Positions 43,121 through 52,193 of a stretch of 64,000 nucleotides of DNA are shown here, in pieces (the first letter of the stretch is position 1; the number at the start of each line of letters is the position of its first letter). Both the position numbers and the translations under genes were made by a program. The DNA comes from Marinococcus luteus. Lineage in GTDB: Bacteria; Bacillota; Bacilli; Bacillales; Marinococcaceae. The stretch spans positions 186,001 to 250,000 of the forward strand of contig NZ_FNNC01000006.1 in assembly GCF_900106595.1 (NCBI RefSeq). The letters are read 5' to 3'. The notes below the pieces were generated by a model that worked only from the letters and a program-made list of their open reading frames with translations, did not search any database and had not been told where the DNA came from.

Positions 43121-43207
43121 ATGTGTTTGTACTGGCTCGGTATCAGCCTGATTGTCTCCATCATTCTTACCATTCTGGCCAATCTGCTGCTCTACCTTTT
43201 TTTATAA
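43121..43207 (+). CDS. Putative 28-residue single-helix membrane micropeptide
   Basis: An ATG at 43121 opens a 28-codon frame ending TAA at 43205-43207. It reads MCLYWLG then an almost uninterrupted Ile/Leu/Val/Ser/Thr helix ending LLLYLFL, a single membrane span with no charged residue. GGTGA lies about six bases upstream. It sits between the methyltransferase and adeR in a 130-base gap otherwise empty. I do not recognise it, and chance cannot be excluded from one sequence. Confidence 0.4.
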   Translation: MCLYWLGISLIVSIILTILANLLLYLFL

Positions 43208-43231
43208 ACCAGGAAAGGAGAGCACACACCT

Positions 43232-44473
43232 ATGTTTGAAAAGCAGCTTTGGCAGCATACTGCCGATTCATTAAACGAATTTGCCGATTTTATCAGTGAA
43301 GCACTCGGAGGGCCTGTGACCATTGAGGATTCGACGCACCGTTTGCTCGCATACAGCGGACATCCCCAGGTTACTGACGGAGCACGTACAGCGACTATTA
43401 TGGGGAGGAGGGTCCCGGAAGAGGTGATTCACCGTTTATGGAATGAAGGAGTGATCCCAAGCCTTCATCAGCAGAACGAGCCCGTCTCCATTTCCGCTAT
43501 TGATGAAATAGGACTCGGAACCAGAATGGCCGTGGCCGTCAAGGAACAGCAGACGGTAATAGGCTACATCTGGGTGGTGGAGGGAGAAACACCTCTTTCA
43601 GAAGAGGCAAAGCAGGATCTTCACTCGGCAGCCATTGTGTGTGGTGAGCGTTTCCGGCGGCAGTTTCATCCAAGAAATCCGGTACAACAGGACCATCAGG
43701 AATATTTTTGGCGTCTGTTAACCGGGGACGAGACGGATGAACAGGCAGTAGAGCGCCAGATGCTTCGTTTTTTTCCGGGACGGCCGCAGCAGTATTCCGT
43801 TGTAATCATGGAGTTTTCGGAACAGCTTGAACACAATACCTGGGAACGGCTCACTTATCTGCTGACGATTTCGCAGCGGGTGAAGGTGATGCTCAAAACA
43901 TATGATCAGCACCGGGCTATTCTCATGCTGTATGGGCTTGAAAGCAGAAATATAGAAGCAACAATCTCAGCATTTTTACGCCAGATGCATGAGCTATGGC
44001 ACGAACGGTACGATGACACGCTAACGGCTATTGCTGCGTCTGAAATCTGTCATCAGTATATGGAAGTGGCGGGCGGATACAGGCAGGCATTGACCATGCT
44101 TGATTTAAAAAAACAGGTCCGCCAGCTCCCCTCCCATTACTACTTTCTGCATGAAGCAGGCTATTACCGCTTTTTTCCTGTGCTCATACAGAGGTGGGAG
44201 GAAGAAACATTCATACACCCGTCCCTAAAAAGCTTATCCGATTACGATGCAGAAAATGAGACGGAGCTTTTGAGCACGCTTTACATCTATCTCAGCGAAG
44301 ACTGCAACGTCAATGCGTCCGCTAAGCTACTTCATGTGCATCCGAATACGCTGACCTACCGTTTAAAAAGGATGCAGGCAATTGCAGGTATAAGTCTTTC
44401 CAGTGCCCATGAAAAATGGACGCTCCTGCTGGAATTGGAATTGTTGAAAGAAAAACACACAAACCTATTGTGA
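43232..44473 (+). CDS. adeR: PucR family regulator, probable activator of ald
   Basis: A 413-residue regulator: N-terminal sensor region (residues 1-135), a GGDEF-like middle region, and a C-terminal PucR helix-turn-helix (DCNVNASAKLLHVHPNTLTYRLKRM, about 363-387). In B. subtilis the PucR-type AdeR activates the adjacent ald gene in response to alanine; here ald starts 104 bases downstream. A TTGTGA-N4-TCACAA palindrome overlaps its stop codon and may be its binding site. AGGAAAGGAG precedes the ATG. Confidence 0.82.
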   Translation: MFEKQLWQHTADSLNEFADFISEALGGPVTIEDSTHRLLAYSGHPQVTDGARTATIMGRRVPEEVIHRLWNEGVIPSLHQQNEPVSISAIDEIGLGTRMAVAVKEQQTVIGYIWVVEGETPLSEEAKQDLHSAAIVCGERFRRQFHPRNPVQQDHQEYFWRLLTGDETDEQAVERQMLRFFPGRPQQYSVVIMEFSEQLEHNTWERLTYLLTISQRVKVMLKTYDQHRAILMLYGLESRNIEATISAFLRQMHELWHERYDDTLTAIAASEICHQYMEVAGGYRQALTMLDLKKQVRQLPSHYYFLHEAGYYRFFPVLIQRWEEETFIHPSLKSLSDYDAENETELLSTLYIYLSEDCNVNASAKLLHVHPNTLTYRLKRMQAIAGISLSSAHEKWTLLLELELLKEKHTNLL

Positions 44474-44483
44474 AAAATCACAA
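44468..44483. promoter_or_regulatory. Palindrome upstream of ald, candidate AdeR site
   Basis: TTGTGA (44468-44473), AAAA, TCACAA (44478-44483). It lies about 55 bases before the ald -10 hexamer, an activator-like position. Confidence 0.4.
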
Positions 44484-44538
44484 ATGGATAACGGAAATAT
44501 TATTTTAATCCGCCAATGCTTATAACCCGGAAACACGC

Positions 44539-44544
44539 TATACT
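44539..44544 (+). promoter_or_regulatory. ald -10 element
   Basis: TATACT with no good -35 at 17 bases upstream (ATGCTT), which fits an activator-dependent promoter. Confidence 0.45.
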
Positions 44545-44576
44545 AATAGAAAAGGTATTAGAGGAGGCGATGTATC

Positions 44577-45698
44577 GTGATTATAGGGATTCCCAAAGAG
44601 ATTAAAAACAATGAAAATCGAGTAGCGATTACGCCGGCCGGGGTTGTGCATTTAACACAAGCGGGCCATCAAATACATGTTGAAAACCATGCCGGGGAAG
44701 GCAGCGGTTTTTCGAATGAAGAATATGAATCAGCCGGGGCAAAAATTATTCCAGAGGCTGCAGACGTATGGAAGCAGGCAGAGATGATACTGAAAGTCAA
44801 AGAACCGCTGGCTTCGGAATATCAGTTTTTCCGGGAAAACTTGATTTTGTTTACCTATCTGCATCTTGCTGCTGAACCTGAACTGGTGAAAGCATTGACC
44901 GAAAGCGGAGTCACTGCAGTAGCTTATGAGACAGTCGAGGAAAACCATACGCTGCCTCTTTTAACACCGATGAGTGAAGTAGCAGGAAGGATGGCAGCCC
45001 AGGTCGGGGCGCAGTTTCTGGAAAGCGTGCACGGGGGCAAAGGCGTCCTGCTTTCGGGAGTGCCCGGAGTGAAAAAGGCCAACGTGACGGTGATCGGCGG
45101 AGGGGTTGTCGGCACGAACGCTGCACGGATAGCCCACGGTCTCGGGGCCAACGTAACAATTATCGATTTGAACCCGGCGAGACTCCGCCAGATTGATGAA
45201 GACTTTGGCGGCCAGATTCAGACGCTGAGCAGCAACCCCCTGAATCTGGCGGAAGAAGTGAAGCGGTCGGATCTGGTGATCGGAGCTGTCCTGATTCCCG
45301 GGGCCAAAGCGCCGAAGCTCGTAACAGAAGAAATGGTGAAAAGTATGGACCGGGGCTCTGTCCTGATCGATGTAGCGATTGACCAGGGGGGCATTATTGA
45401 GACAGCCGACCAGGTAACGACGCACGACCAGCCGACGTATGAAAAACACGGCGTTGTGCACTACGCTGTGGCAAATATGCCGGGAGCGGTTCCAAGAACG
45501 TCTACAATTGCTTTAACAAACGTAACCATTCCTTATGCGCTTCAGATTGCAAATCAGGGCGTGGCAAAAGCTCTGACCAATAACGAGGCGCTTGGCAAAG
45601 GATTGAATACAGCGCAGGGGAAAGTAACCTATCAGGCAGTGGCAGAGGATTTAGATTATGCTTACGCATCATTAGACGAAATACTTCCGATGTTGTAG
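44577..45698 (+). CDS. ald: Alanine dehydrogenase
   Basis: A 373-residue NAD-dependent enzyme that converts L-alanine to pyruvate and ammonia. [20 protein letters not shown] opens the protein, the catalytic Lys and His follow in KVKEPL and TYLHLA, and the Rossmann motif [17 protein letters not shown] is at about 169-185. The GTG start is nine bases after GAGGAGG. Neighbouring AdeR and the activator-type promoter suggest induction by alanine. A terminator follows. Confidence 0.95.
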   Translation: MIIGIPKEIKNNENRVAITPAGVVHLTQAGHQIHVENHAGEGSGFSNEEYESAGAKIIPEAADVWKQAEMILKVKEPLASEYQFFRENLILFTYLHLAAEPELVKALTESGVTAVAYETVEENHTLPLLTPMSEVAGRMAAQVGAQFLESVHGGKGVLLSGVPGVKKANVTVIGGGVVGTNAARIAHGLGANVTIIDLNPARLRQIDEDFGGQIQTLSSNPLNLAEEVKRSDLVIGAVLIPGAKAPKLVTEEMVKSMDRGSVLIDVAIDQGGIIETADQVTTHDQPTYEKHGVVHYAVANMPGAVPRTSTIALTNVTIPYALQIANQGVAKALTNNEALGKGLNTAQGKVTYQAVAEDLDYAYASLDEILPML

Positions 45699-45705
45699 AA
45701 TGTGG

Positions 45706-45735
45706 AACGGGGCGCCGGCGCGGGTGCCCCGTTTT
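45706..45735 (+). terminator. Intrinsic terminator after ald
   Basis: AACGGGGC (45706-45713) pairs with GCCCCGTT (45726-45733), then TT and a C-interrupted T stretch. Confidence 0.75.
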
Positions 45736-45792
45736 CTTGTGGGAAAATAGCTACAGCGGAGAACTGCTGTTCAGAGGAAGGGAGGGGCTGTG

Positions 45793-46746
45793 ATGATTTC
45801 CTGTGCCGGTATTGATGCAGAAGGAAACACAATAAGCAATATTACATTGAATGAATTTAAAAAATACGAATGGAAATGGTACTGGATTGATTATTCCTCT
45901 CCCACTGTGGAGGAAACAAACACGCTGGATTCGGTGTTTCACTTTCATCCACTGGCCATTGAGGACTGCTACACGGAGCGTCAGCGCCCGAAGCATGATT
46001 CCTATGACGGCTACAGCTTTTTCGTCCTCCATGCCCTTGATAAGGAAACGCTTGGAGCTGAAGAGATCTGCATGTTTCTTGGTCCCAATTTTGTCGTTAC
46101 ATATCATGAAGCGCTGTCTTCGGCGGTTAATCATTCCTGGAAAAGGCTGCGGGCCGAAGGATCCGGGCTTAATCCGGATGATATCAGCTATCACATTATT
46201 GATAAAATGACGGATGAATATTTTCCGGTGCTGAATCAAATCGAAGACCGGCTGAATGAGATCGAGGAAAGCAATGCGGAGCTGACCTATGGTAAGCTGA
46301 TAGAAGAAGTATTTGATTTACGGTCTGATCTGCTGAGGCTCCGCCGAACTATCGTTCCTATGAGAGACCTGGTGTACAGAGTGTTGTTTGTGGAACGTCT
46401 GCACCTGATTACCCAGCAGCGGGAATATTACCGGGATATTTATGATCATCTGCTAAAGGTTACAGAAATGATCGAATCCAACCGGGCGATGACCTCAGAC
46501 ATGAGAGACAACTTTCAGACGATGGCATCAAACAGAATGAATGCGATTATGATGACGCTCACGATTGTATCAACAATCTTTATTCCGCTGACATTTATTG
46601 CAGGGCTTTATGGCATGAACTTCGTGTATATGCCGGAGCTTGAATACAGATACGGATATTTCATAGCGCTTGGAGTTATGTTCTTAATGGCGGTAGTGCT
46701 GCTGGGCTTGTTTAAACGAAATGGATGGTTTAAGATTTTTAGATAG
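45793..46746 (+). CDS. corA: CorA family divalent cation transporter
   Basis: A 317-residue CorA: a large N-terminal cytosolic domain with the HFHPLAIEDCYTERQRPKHD segment, a long coiled helix (VFDLRSDLLRLRRTIVPMRDLV), and two C-terminal membrane helices joined by the pore-entry motif YGMNF (about residue 279). It conducts Mg2+, possibly Co2+ or Ni2+. ATG at 45793 is five bases after GGAGGGG; a GTG directly before it is less likely. A small gene follows 24 bases later. Confidence 0.92.
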   Translation: MISCAGIDAEGNTISNITLNEFKKYEWKWYWIDYSSPTVEETNTLDSVFHFHPLAIEDCYTERQRPKHDSYDGYSFFVLHALDKETLGAEEICMFLGPNFVVTYHEALSSAVNHSWKRLRAEGSGLNPDDISYHIIDKMTDEYFPVLNQIEDRLNEIEESNAELTYGKLIEEVFDLRSDLLRLRRTIVPMRDLVYRVLFVERLHLITQQREYYRDIYDHLLKVTEMIESNRAMTSDMRDNFQTMASNRMNAIMMTLTIVSTIFIPLTFIAGLYGMNFVYMPELEYRYGYFIALGVMFLMAVVLLGLFKRNGWFKIFR

Positions 46747-46770
46747 AAGAGTAGAAAGGGGGCGTTCGGA

Positions 46771-47010
46771 TTGTCCTACCGATTATATAAAGCACATTTT
46801 AAGCATCCAATGCACGAAGAAGATTTGATCGTTTACTATGATAAGGATCAATCAACCTTTTGTTTTGCGACAAAAGATATTGAAGAACAATCCCCGGAGA
46901 TATGTAAGTTCCAATATCCTGCAGATTCTCTGCACGATGTGAAGCTTTTCATTGAAAAACTGGGTGTTGACGCCCAGACGCTGACGTTTCGTCATTATCT
47001 TCTGCATTAA
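46771..47010 (+). CDS. Hypothetical protein, 79 residues
   Basis: A soluble acidic protein starting at a TTG behind AAAGGGGGCG. It contains an aromatic-rich first half (YRLYKAHFKHPM, VYYDKDQSTFCFA) and a helical second half; no motif is recognised. It follows corA closely and ends at a terminator shared with ectC, so it may be the last gene of a corA transcript. Confidence 0.5.
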   Translation: MSYRLYKAHFKHPMHEEDLIVYYDKDQSTFCFATKDIEEQSPEICKFQYPADSLHDVKLFIEKLGVDAQTLTFRHYLLH

Positions 47011-47015
47011 TAAGC

Positions 47016-47050
47016 AAATCCCCTGATGTTTTTGGCATCAGGGGATTTTT
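47016..47050. terminator. Bidirectional intrinsic terminator
   Basis: AAATCCCCTGATG (47016-47028) and CATCAGGGGATTT (47036-47048) form a 13-bp stem between converging genes. Confidence 0.9.
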
Positions 47051-47055
47051 TGATA

Positions 47056-47445
47056 TTAATCAAGATCTGCCGGATATACGCCGTTTTCGTCGTGAACCTC
47101 ACGGCCGCTCAGCGGTGGGTTGAATACACAGACCATGCGCATGTCTTTGCTGCCTCCGCGAAGCAAGTGCTCGTCGTTTTGATCGAGCGCGTACAATACG
47201 CCTGGCTCGAGCTGATATACTTTATTATCGCTTAATGTTTCAATTTCTCCATCTCCTTCAATGCAGTAGACGGTTTCGAGATGGTTTTGGTACCAGATGT
47301 GAGTTTCAGTGCCGGCACGGATAATTGTATCATTCACCGAGTAGCCCATATTATCGTCCTTCATAATGAAACGGCGGCTGACCCAGTTGCCGTCATCCAC
47401 TTCACGTTCAGTACCAAGCAAATCTTCGAGCTTAATTACTTTCAT
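47056..47445 (-). CDS. ectC: L-ectoine synthase
   Basis: A 129-residue cupin enzyme closing N-gamma-acetyl-diaminobutyrate to the osmolyte ectoine. [21 protein letters not shown], the metal-binding [20 protein letters not shown] and [15 protein letters not shown]-type regions match EctC. Third gene of ectABC, 106 bases after ectB, with a terminator-like hairpin in that gap. No ectD hydroxylase lies in the window. Confidence 0.95.
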   Translation of the reverse strand: MKVIKLEDLLGTEREVDDGNWVSRRFIMKDDNMGYSVNDTIIRAGTETHIWYQNHLETVYCIEGDGEIETLSDNKVYQLEPGVLYALDQNDEHLLRGGSKDMRMVCVFNPPLSGREVHDENGVYPADLD

Positions 47446-47485
47446 TTTCTATTCCTCCATCTTGTCAGTTAAGGGTTTATATCAT

Positions 47486-47520
47486 AAAAAGGCCGACCGT
47501 CGGGGTGCCGATCGATCGGC
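47486..47520 (-). terminator. Terminator-like hairpin between ectB and ectC
   Basis: On the minus strand GCCGATCG (47520-47513) pairs with CGGTCGGC (47499-47492), one G-U, followed by C and five T. It would reduce read-through into ectC unless overcome. Confidence 0.6.
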
Positions 47521-47551
47521 TTCTTTTTATCCAAATAGTCAATTGGCTAAA

Positions 47552-48835
47552 TTAGTTGGCAACGAGGTTGCTTTCAGCGATAACTTCTTCAATTGCCTGC
47601 TGAAGAATCGACAGCCCGCGTTCTAGACCTTCATCGTCAATAGTAATTGGCGGGAACAATTTAAATACTTCATCATCCGCGCCGGCTGTTTCCATAATCA
47701 GACCGTGTTCAAAGCATCTGCCGGCGATGTTATCACACAAATCTTCGATAGGGCTCATAATTCCCTGCATAAAGCCGCGTCCTTTACGGACACCTTTCAT
47801 TTCAGGGTGCTTTTTAATCATATCATCCAGAAACGAAGCAATACGCTCTGACTTTTGCTGGACGTTCTTTTCCAAACGGTCGTCTTTCCAGTAATTCAAC
47901 GCTTCAGTACCTGTTACAAAAGCAAAGTTATTTCCGCGGAAGGTGCCGTTATGCTCACCGGGAGCAAATTTGTCATACTCCGGTGCCACTAAAGTGATGG
48001 CAAGCGGTGAGCCGTTGCCGCCAATGGACTTGGAGAGGCATATAAAGTCAGGTTTAATACCGGCTGGTTCAAAGCTGAAGAAAGTACCGGTACGGCCGAC
48101 GCCTGCCTGGACATCGTCAAGAATAAGCTTGATGTCGCGCTCCCGGCAGATTTTTTCAATCGAACGAAGCCATTCACTGCTTGCGGCGTTTAAGCCGCCT
48201 TCACCCTGAACTGTCTCTACGATGAACGCTGCCGGCTTATCAAGTCCGCTGCCTCCGTTATCAAGGAAGTTCTCGATATATTCAACGGAATTATCGCTTT
48301 CTTTTAGGAATTTATCATACGGCAGGACAGAGGTGTTGGATAAAGGCATGCCGGCTCCGTTTCGTTTAAATTTGTTGCCTGTAACGCTCAAAGCACCAAT
48401 GGTCATGCCGTGGAATCCGTTAGTGAAGCTGACTACATTTGTGCGTCCAGTTACTTTACGGGCGAGCTTCAGGGCGCTTTCCACACTGTTCGCACCAGTC
48501 GGCCCGGGGAACATGATTTTATAATCCATGTCGCGCGGCTTCAGAATAATATTTTGGAAAGCATCGATAAATTCGCCTTTTGCTTTAGTTGCCATATCAA
48601 GAGAGTGGGTAACTCCGTCTTCCTGAATGTAGGCGAGCAGTTTTTCTTTCATGTTGTCATCGTTGTGTCCATAGTTCAGTGCTCCTGCGCCGGAAAAGAA
48701 GTCGACGTATTCTTTTCCATCCAAATCCCAGAGCTTGTACCCTTTTGCCTGGTGAAACACAGTAGGAAATCCTCTGACATAACTGCGTACTTCTGATTCG
48801 TATTCGTTAAAAACGCTAAGGTCATTTTTCATCAT
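47552..48835 (-). CDS. ectB: L-2,4-diaminobutyrate aminotransferase (ectoine pathway)
   Basis: A 427-residue class III PLP aminotransferase converting aspartate-semialdehyde and glutamate to diaminobutyrate. [14 protein letters not shown] near the N-terminus, the [18 protein letters not shown] phosphate loop, [14 protein letters not shown] and the PLP Lys in [11 protein letters not shown] are typical of EctB. Start ATG at 48835 with AGGAGG upstream (a second ATG three bases later is also possible). Central gene of ectABC. Confidence 0.95.
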   Translation of the reverse strand: MMKNDLSVFNEYESEVRSYVRGFPTVFHQAKGYKLWDLDGKEYVDFFSGAGALNYGHNDDNMKEKLLAYIQEDGVTHSLDMATKAKGEFIDAFQNIILKPRDMDYKIMFPGPTGANSVESALKLARKVTGRTNVVSFTNGFHGMTIGALSVTGNKFKRNGAGMPLSNTSVLPYDKFLKESDNSVEYIENFLDNGGSGLDKPAAFIVETVQGEGGLNAASSEWLRSIEKICRERDIKLILDDVQAGVGRTGTFFSFEPAGIKPDFICLSKSIGGNGSPLAITLVAPEYDKFAPGEHNGTFRGNNFAFVTGTEALNYWKDDRLEKNVQQKSERIASFLDDMIKKHPEMKGVRKGRGFMQGIMSPIEDLCDNIAGRCFEHGLIMETAGADDEVFKLFPPITIDDEGLERGLSILQQAIEEVIAESNLVAN

Positions 48836-48923
48836 AAAAGTAAGTATCCTCCTTGGGGACGTTATCGAAAAATTCAGTTTTTACATAATACATGACATGC
48901 GCTTTGCATGTCATGTGCACTAC

Positions 48924-49442
48924 TTATTTTGTAAAGGGTCCTACTCGAAATGTCAACTCTTCTTCATGTTCATCATCCGGAAAAAGATCTTCTGTAAAGC
49001 ATTCAGAAACTGTCACTTCAGTATCCCGTTTCTTGGCAAGCTTTTTAAACAAAGCCTGCGAGGCTTCATTGGAAGGAGTGATGGTAGCTTCTAAATACAG
49101 CACTTCGTCACATACATCCCGTTCCAGAAGTGCATCCAGCAAACGGGAAGCAAGACCTTTTCCCCGTTGGGAAGTATCCACGCCCACCTGCCAGACAAAC
49201 ACGGTATCCTGCTTTTCAGGTGGAATAAAGGCCGTTACGAAGCCCACTAATTCATCGTTTTCTTTAGCGACAACACATGTTTCGGCAAAAAATTCACACA
49301 TCATAATATATTTATATGAGGAATTTAAATCCAATGTGGAGTTTTTGACAAGTTCCCACATGTCTGCCCCGTCTTCCACGGCTGGTTTGTCAAAAACGAT
49401 TGAATCGACGGAACCGTTCGTTCCAGTCATTTTCGTTTCCAT
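48924..49442 (-). CDS. ectA: Diaminobutyrate acetyltransferase
   Basis: A 172-residue GNAT enzyme that acetylates diaminobutyrate. The acetyl-CoA motif WQVGVDTSQRGKGLASRLL (about residues 93-111) and the ITPSNEASQALF segment are characteristic. The ATG at 49442 is six bases from AAAGGTGG; upstream in-frame ATGs run into the promoter region. First gene of ectABC, 88 bases before ectB. Confidence 0.94.
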   Translation of the reverse strand: METKMTGTNGSVDSIVFDKPAVEDGADMWELVKNSTLDLNSSYKYIMMCEFFAETCVVAKENDELVGFVTAFIPPEKQDTVFVWQVGVDTSQRGKGLASRLLDALLERDVCDEVLYLEATITPSNEASQALFKKLAKKRDTEVTVSECFTEDLFPDDEHEEELTFRVGPFTK

Positions 49443-49481
49443 TTTCTTACCACCTTTTAAAAGTAATAGAGGGCTACCTGT

Positions 49482-49509
49482 ACTATACCTCTTTATAGAA
49501 AAAACAAAC
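49482..49509 (-). promoter_or_regulatory. Candidate ectABC promoter
   Basis: Minus strand: TATAGT (49487-49482) with GTTTGT (49509-49504) 16 bases upstream; a SigB-like reading GTTTGT-N13-AGGTAT occupies the same place. The rest of the 299-base gap to yfhF is AT-rich without further recognised sites except the yfhF terminator. Confidence 0.4.
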
Positions 49510-49705
49510 GTAAAATTGCCTTGTTTTAAAATGTAATAAGATCTGCCACACTCATAAATCAAATCTTAACGCTAATTATGAAAATGTTCAAACTTGCCTA
49601 TCAGGCATTTATGAGTATTATTACTACTTATAGAGTGTTATGTAACCTGAACAGCAAAAACGATAAGTAATACTTGCGCAGATGGACAATTCCTCCACCT
49701 TTGAT

Positions 49706-49736
49706 AAGAAAAGCCGTCTGAGAAGACCAGACGGCT
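49706..49736 (-). terminator. Intrinsic terminator after yfhF
   Basis: Arms AGCCGTCTG (49712-49720) and CAGACGGCT (49728-49736), followed on the minus strand by TTTCTT. Confidence 0.8.
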
Positions 49737-49741
49737 GAAGA

Positions 49742-50638
49742 TTACTCTTTTAAAATATTGATCAGCGCAGGCTGAAGGCTTGGAAAGTGAAAGGAGAAGC
49801 CATGATCCATGGATCTTTGGGGTATCACCTTCTGGCCTCCAAGGATCATTACACTCATTTCACCGAGCATCTTCTCGATAATAAATGATGGTACAGAGAG
49901 CCAGTGTGGACGTCCGGTCACTTTAGCTATCTCGAGTCCGAGTGTTTCCATTTGTGCAGGCTCAGGCGCGGTAATATTCAGTGCACCTTTAATGTCTTTG
50001 GTTGTGGCTGCAAAAAGAAGCATTTCGACAGCGTCTCTTAAATGAATCCAGGAAAACCACTGTCTTCCGCTTCCGATAGTCCCTCCGCCAAACATTTTGT
50101 ATACAGAAACAAGTGGGGGGGTAAACTCCTGCAAAACGAGACCCATCCGTGCTTTTACTACCCGGATTCCGAGCTCTTCTGCTTTTTCAGCTTCATTTTC
50201 CCAACGTACAGCAACGTCCTGCAAAAAGCTGGGTTCGCCTTTTGGAGATTCTTCAGTGAATTCTGCTTCCTCAGACATTCCGTAAAAAGCGACGGCAGAA
50301 GCGCTTACGAGCACTTCGGGTTTATGACTGCTTGCTTTGAAAATGCGGACGACTTCTCTGGTGGAATCGATCCGGCTGTTTAAAATATCTTCTTTATTTT
50401 GTTCTGTCCAACGCTGTGCAATCGATGCGCCAGCCAGATTTATGAAAGCATCTACCGGCGGCAATTCATATTCAGGTTTGCTGCCGGGGTTCATCCATTC
50501 AATAAAGGTGATATTTTCGCTATTTTTTTTATTTTGACTGTTTCTTGTTAAAATATAAATATGGTGGCCCATCTGCTCGAGGTAGCCTGTGAGGGCGGAG
50601 CCTACGTATCCGCTTCCTCCTGCAATAGCAATATTCAA
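49742..50638 (-). CDS. yfhF: TIGR01777 family epimerase-like protein (YfhF)
   Basis: A 298-residue extended SDR: NAD(P)-binding IAGGSGYVGSAL at the N-terminus, INLAGASIAQRWT, SASAVAFYG with the YG.S pattern, and the C-terminal DUF1731-like tail with LGGQKVIPQR. This matches YfhF/SulA-like epimerases of unknown substrate. It is divergent from recX, the same arrangement as yfhF-recX in B. subtilis. Confidence 0.88.
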   Translation of the reverse strand: MNIAIAGGSGYVGSALTGYLEQMGHHIYILTRNSQNKKNSENITFIEWMNPGSKPEYELPPVDAFINLAGASIAQRWTEQNKEDILNSRIDSTREVVRIFKASSHKPEVLVSASAVAFYGMSEEAEFTEESPKGEPSFLQDVAVRWENEAEKAEELGIRVVKARMGLVLQEFTPPLVSVYKMFGGGTIGSGRQWFSWIHLRDAVEMLLFAATTKDIKGALNITAPEPAQMETLGLEIAKVTGRPHWLSVPSFIIEKMLGEMSVMILGGQKVIPQRSMDHGFSFHFPSLQPALINILKE

Positions 50639-50758
50639 TGTGTATTTCTCCTTTCATTACTTAAGGTGATATAAAAGCGTCACTTTTGAAACTATTCAAC
50701 TTTACCCAAAAGCAGATTGTCATAATCATTTTCCACTATGCAAAAGGAGAGGGCCTTT

Positions 50759-51613
50759 GTGAAAATTACAAAAATTGAAGTGCAGAAAAATAATCCGGAG
50801 CGATACAACATTTTCACCGATCAGACGGGCCGGGAAGCATTCACGACCGGTGTGGATGAAGCCGTTTTGGTCCAGTGGGATCTTAAAAAAGGAAAAGAAT
50901 TGACGGAAAATGAGCTCGGGCTTCTAATTGAAGACGATCATGAACGCAAGGCATGGAACCGGGCGCTGCACTACTTATCGAGTGTGATGCGGACAGAAAA
51001 AGAAGTATATGATCATCTAATAGAAAAAGAGTTCACAGAGGCCTCTGCATCGAAGGCAGTCGAAAAAGCGAAGAAATATAAATTCTTAAATGACCGTGAA
51101 TTTGCCAAAGCGTTCGTACGCACAAAAATTAACACGACCGATAAAGGGCCGAAGGTCATTAGGATGGACCTGGAGAAAAAAGGCGTGGCGGAGAATTACG
51201 TCTCCGAGGCGATGAAGGAACTGACTGATGAACTGGCCCTTGACCGTGCCGTGAGCGCAGCAGAGAAGAAAGGGCGTCAGAAAAAAGGTGAATCGGGCGG
51301 TGCGGTGAAGCAGCGTTTGTTGCAAATGCTGCTCCGGAAAGGATATGATCATGAAACAGCTTCAGCCGCTGTAAAAGAAGCGGACTTTGCTCCTTCAGAG
51401 GAAGATGAGTGGAACTCGGTGCTCGTGCAGGGAGAAAAAGTTTACCGGAAATGGGAAGGAAAACTTGAAGGCCGTCAGCTTGAACAGAAAATCAAAGAAT
51501 ACCTGTACCGGAAGCAATTTCCGATGGAGCATATCCAGCGGTTTTTAGATGAAAAGAGAGAGGAGTCCGAACATGGGGATGGAAAAAAGATACAGCCAGA
51601 TGAGCAGGTATGA
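50759..51613 (+). CDS. recX: Recombination regulator RecX
   Basis: A 284-residue RecX, the long Bacillus form with several three-helix repeats (ALHYLSSVMRTEKEVYDHLIEKEF near residue 70 and similar repeats at about 160 and 225). RecX binds RecA filaments and modulates strand exchange. GTG at 50759, nine bases after AAAGGAG, is preferred over an ATG at 50738 that precedes that site. It overlaps yfhH by 41 bases. Confidence 0.88.
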   Translation: MKITKIEVQKNNPERYNIFTDQTGREAFTTGVDEAVLVQWDLKKGKELTENELGLLIEDDHERKAWNRALHYLSSVMRTEKEVYDHLIEKEFTEASASKAVEKAKKYKFLNDREFAKAFVRTKINTTDKGPKVIRMDLEKKGVAENYVSEAMKELTDELALDRAVSAAEKKGRQKKGESGGAVKQRLLQMLLRKGYDHETASAAVKEADFAPSEEDEWNSVLVQGEKVYRKWEGKLEGRQLEQKIKEYLYRKQFPMEHIQRFLDEKREESEHGDGKKIQPDEQV

Positions 51614-51887
51614 GCTTGAACAGGAAATTGCGAACTTAAACGAAAAGTCCAAAAAAGCCGAGCAGATGGGAAGAGGAAACGAATTTGCGGTTTATGAGCG
51701 TAAGATCGCAATGGCGAAAACGTATATGCTTGATCCAGCGGACTATCAGCCTGGGAAAACGTACCGGATCGCCCAGGAAGGATCCACCTTCGAAATAGAA
51801 TTTATTAACGGCGTGTTTGCCTGGGGCTACCGAAACAATTCAAGCCAGATCGAAGCACTGCCGTTCTCTCTGTTGGTTGAAAAATAA
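51573..51887 (+). CDS. yfhH: YfhH family protein (DUF1811)
   Basis: A 104-residue protein: an N-terminal helical hairpin (RYSQMSRYELEQEIANLNEK, AEQMGRGNEFAVYERKIAMA) and a C-terminal small beta-barrel (YRIAQEGSTFEIEFINGVFAWGYR). It matches YfhH of B. subtilis, with a solved fold but no known function. The ATG at 51573 is eight bases from AGGAG and lies well inside recX, indicating coupled expression. Confidence 0.82.
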   Translation: MGMEKRYSQMSRYELEQEIANLNEKSKKAEQMGRGNEFAVYERKIAMAKTYMLDPADYQPGKTYRIAQEGSTFEIEFINGVFAWGYRNNSSQIEALPFSLLVEK

Positions 51888-51907
51888 AGAATGGAGGCAC
51901 GAGAGGA

Positions 51908-52153
51908 ATGGAAAACCAGAAAAATTATTTATTGGAAACTCTTCTTGCAGTCAATAGTCAGTTAACGAACGAAAAAGCCCGGGAATGGGTGGAATTTCTA
52001 TGGGAAGACTTTGAATCCACTCAGGCGAGAGCAGGTCGTTCGTACAAAGGTGAAGAAGTAACCGGGCAGATTGTGGAAAAATGGATCCGGCAGTACGGTC
52101 CGCACCTGCACCGCTACGAAGCGACAAATGAAAAGTTTTTCGGCATTAACTAG
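51908..52153 (+). CDS. yfhJ: YfhJ family protein (WVELL domain)
   Basis: An 81-residue acidic helical protein. REWVEFLWEDFE corresponds to the WVELL motif of the YfhJ family, followed by GRSYKGEEVT and a short C-terminal helix. Function unknown. It follows yfhH by 20 bases, and the terminator after it closes the recX-yfhH-yfhJ unit. Confidence 0.82.
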   Translation: MENQKNYLLETLLAVNSQLTNEKAREWVEFLWEDFESTQARAGRSYKGEEVTGQIVEKWIRQYGPHLHRYEATNEKFFGIN

Positions 52154-52160
52154 ATATAAA

Positions 52161-52193
52161 TAAAGAGTACGGAGGTTGGCTCCGTACTCTTTA
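52161..52193. terminator. Bidirectional intrinsic terminator
   Basis: TAAAGAGTACGGAG (52161-52174) and CTCCGTACTCTTTA (52180-52193) form a 14-bp perfect stem with a five-base loop between converging genes. Confidence 0.92.
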
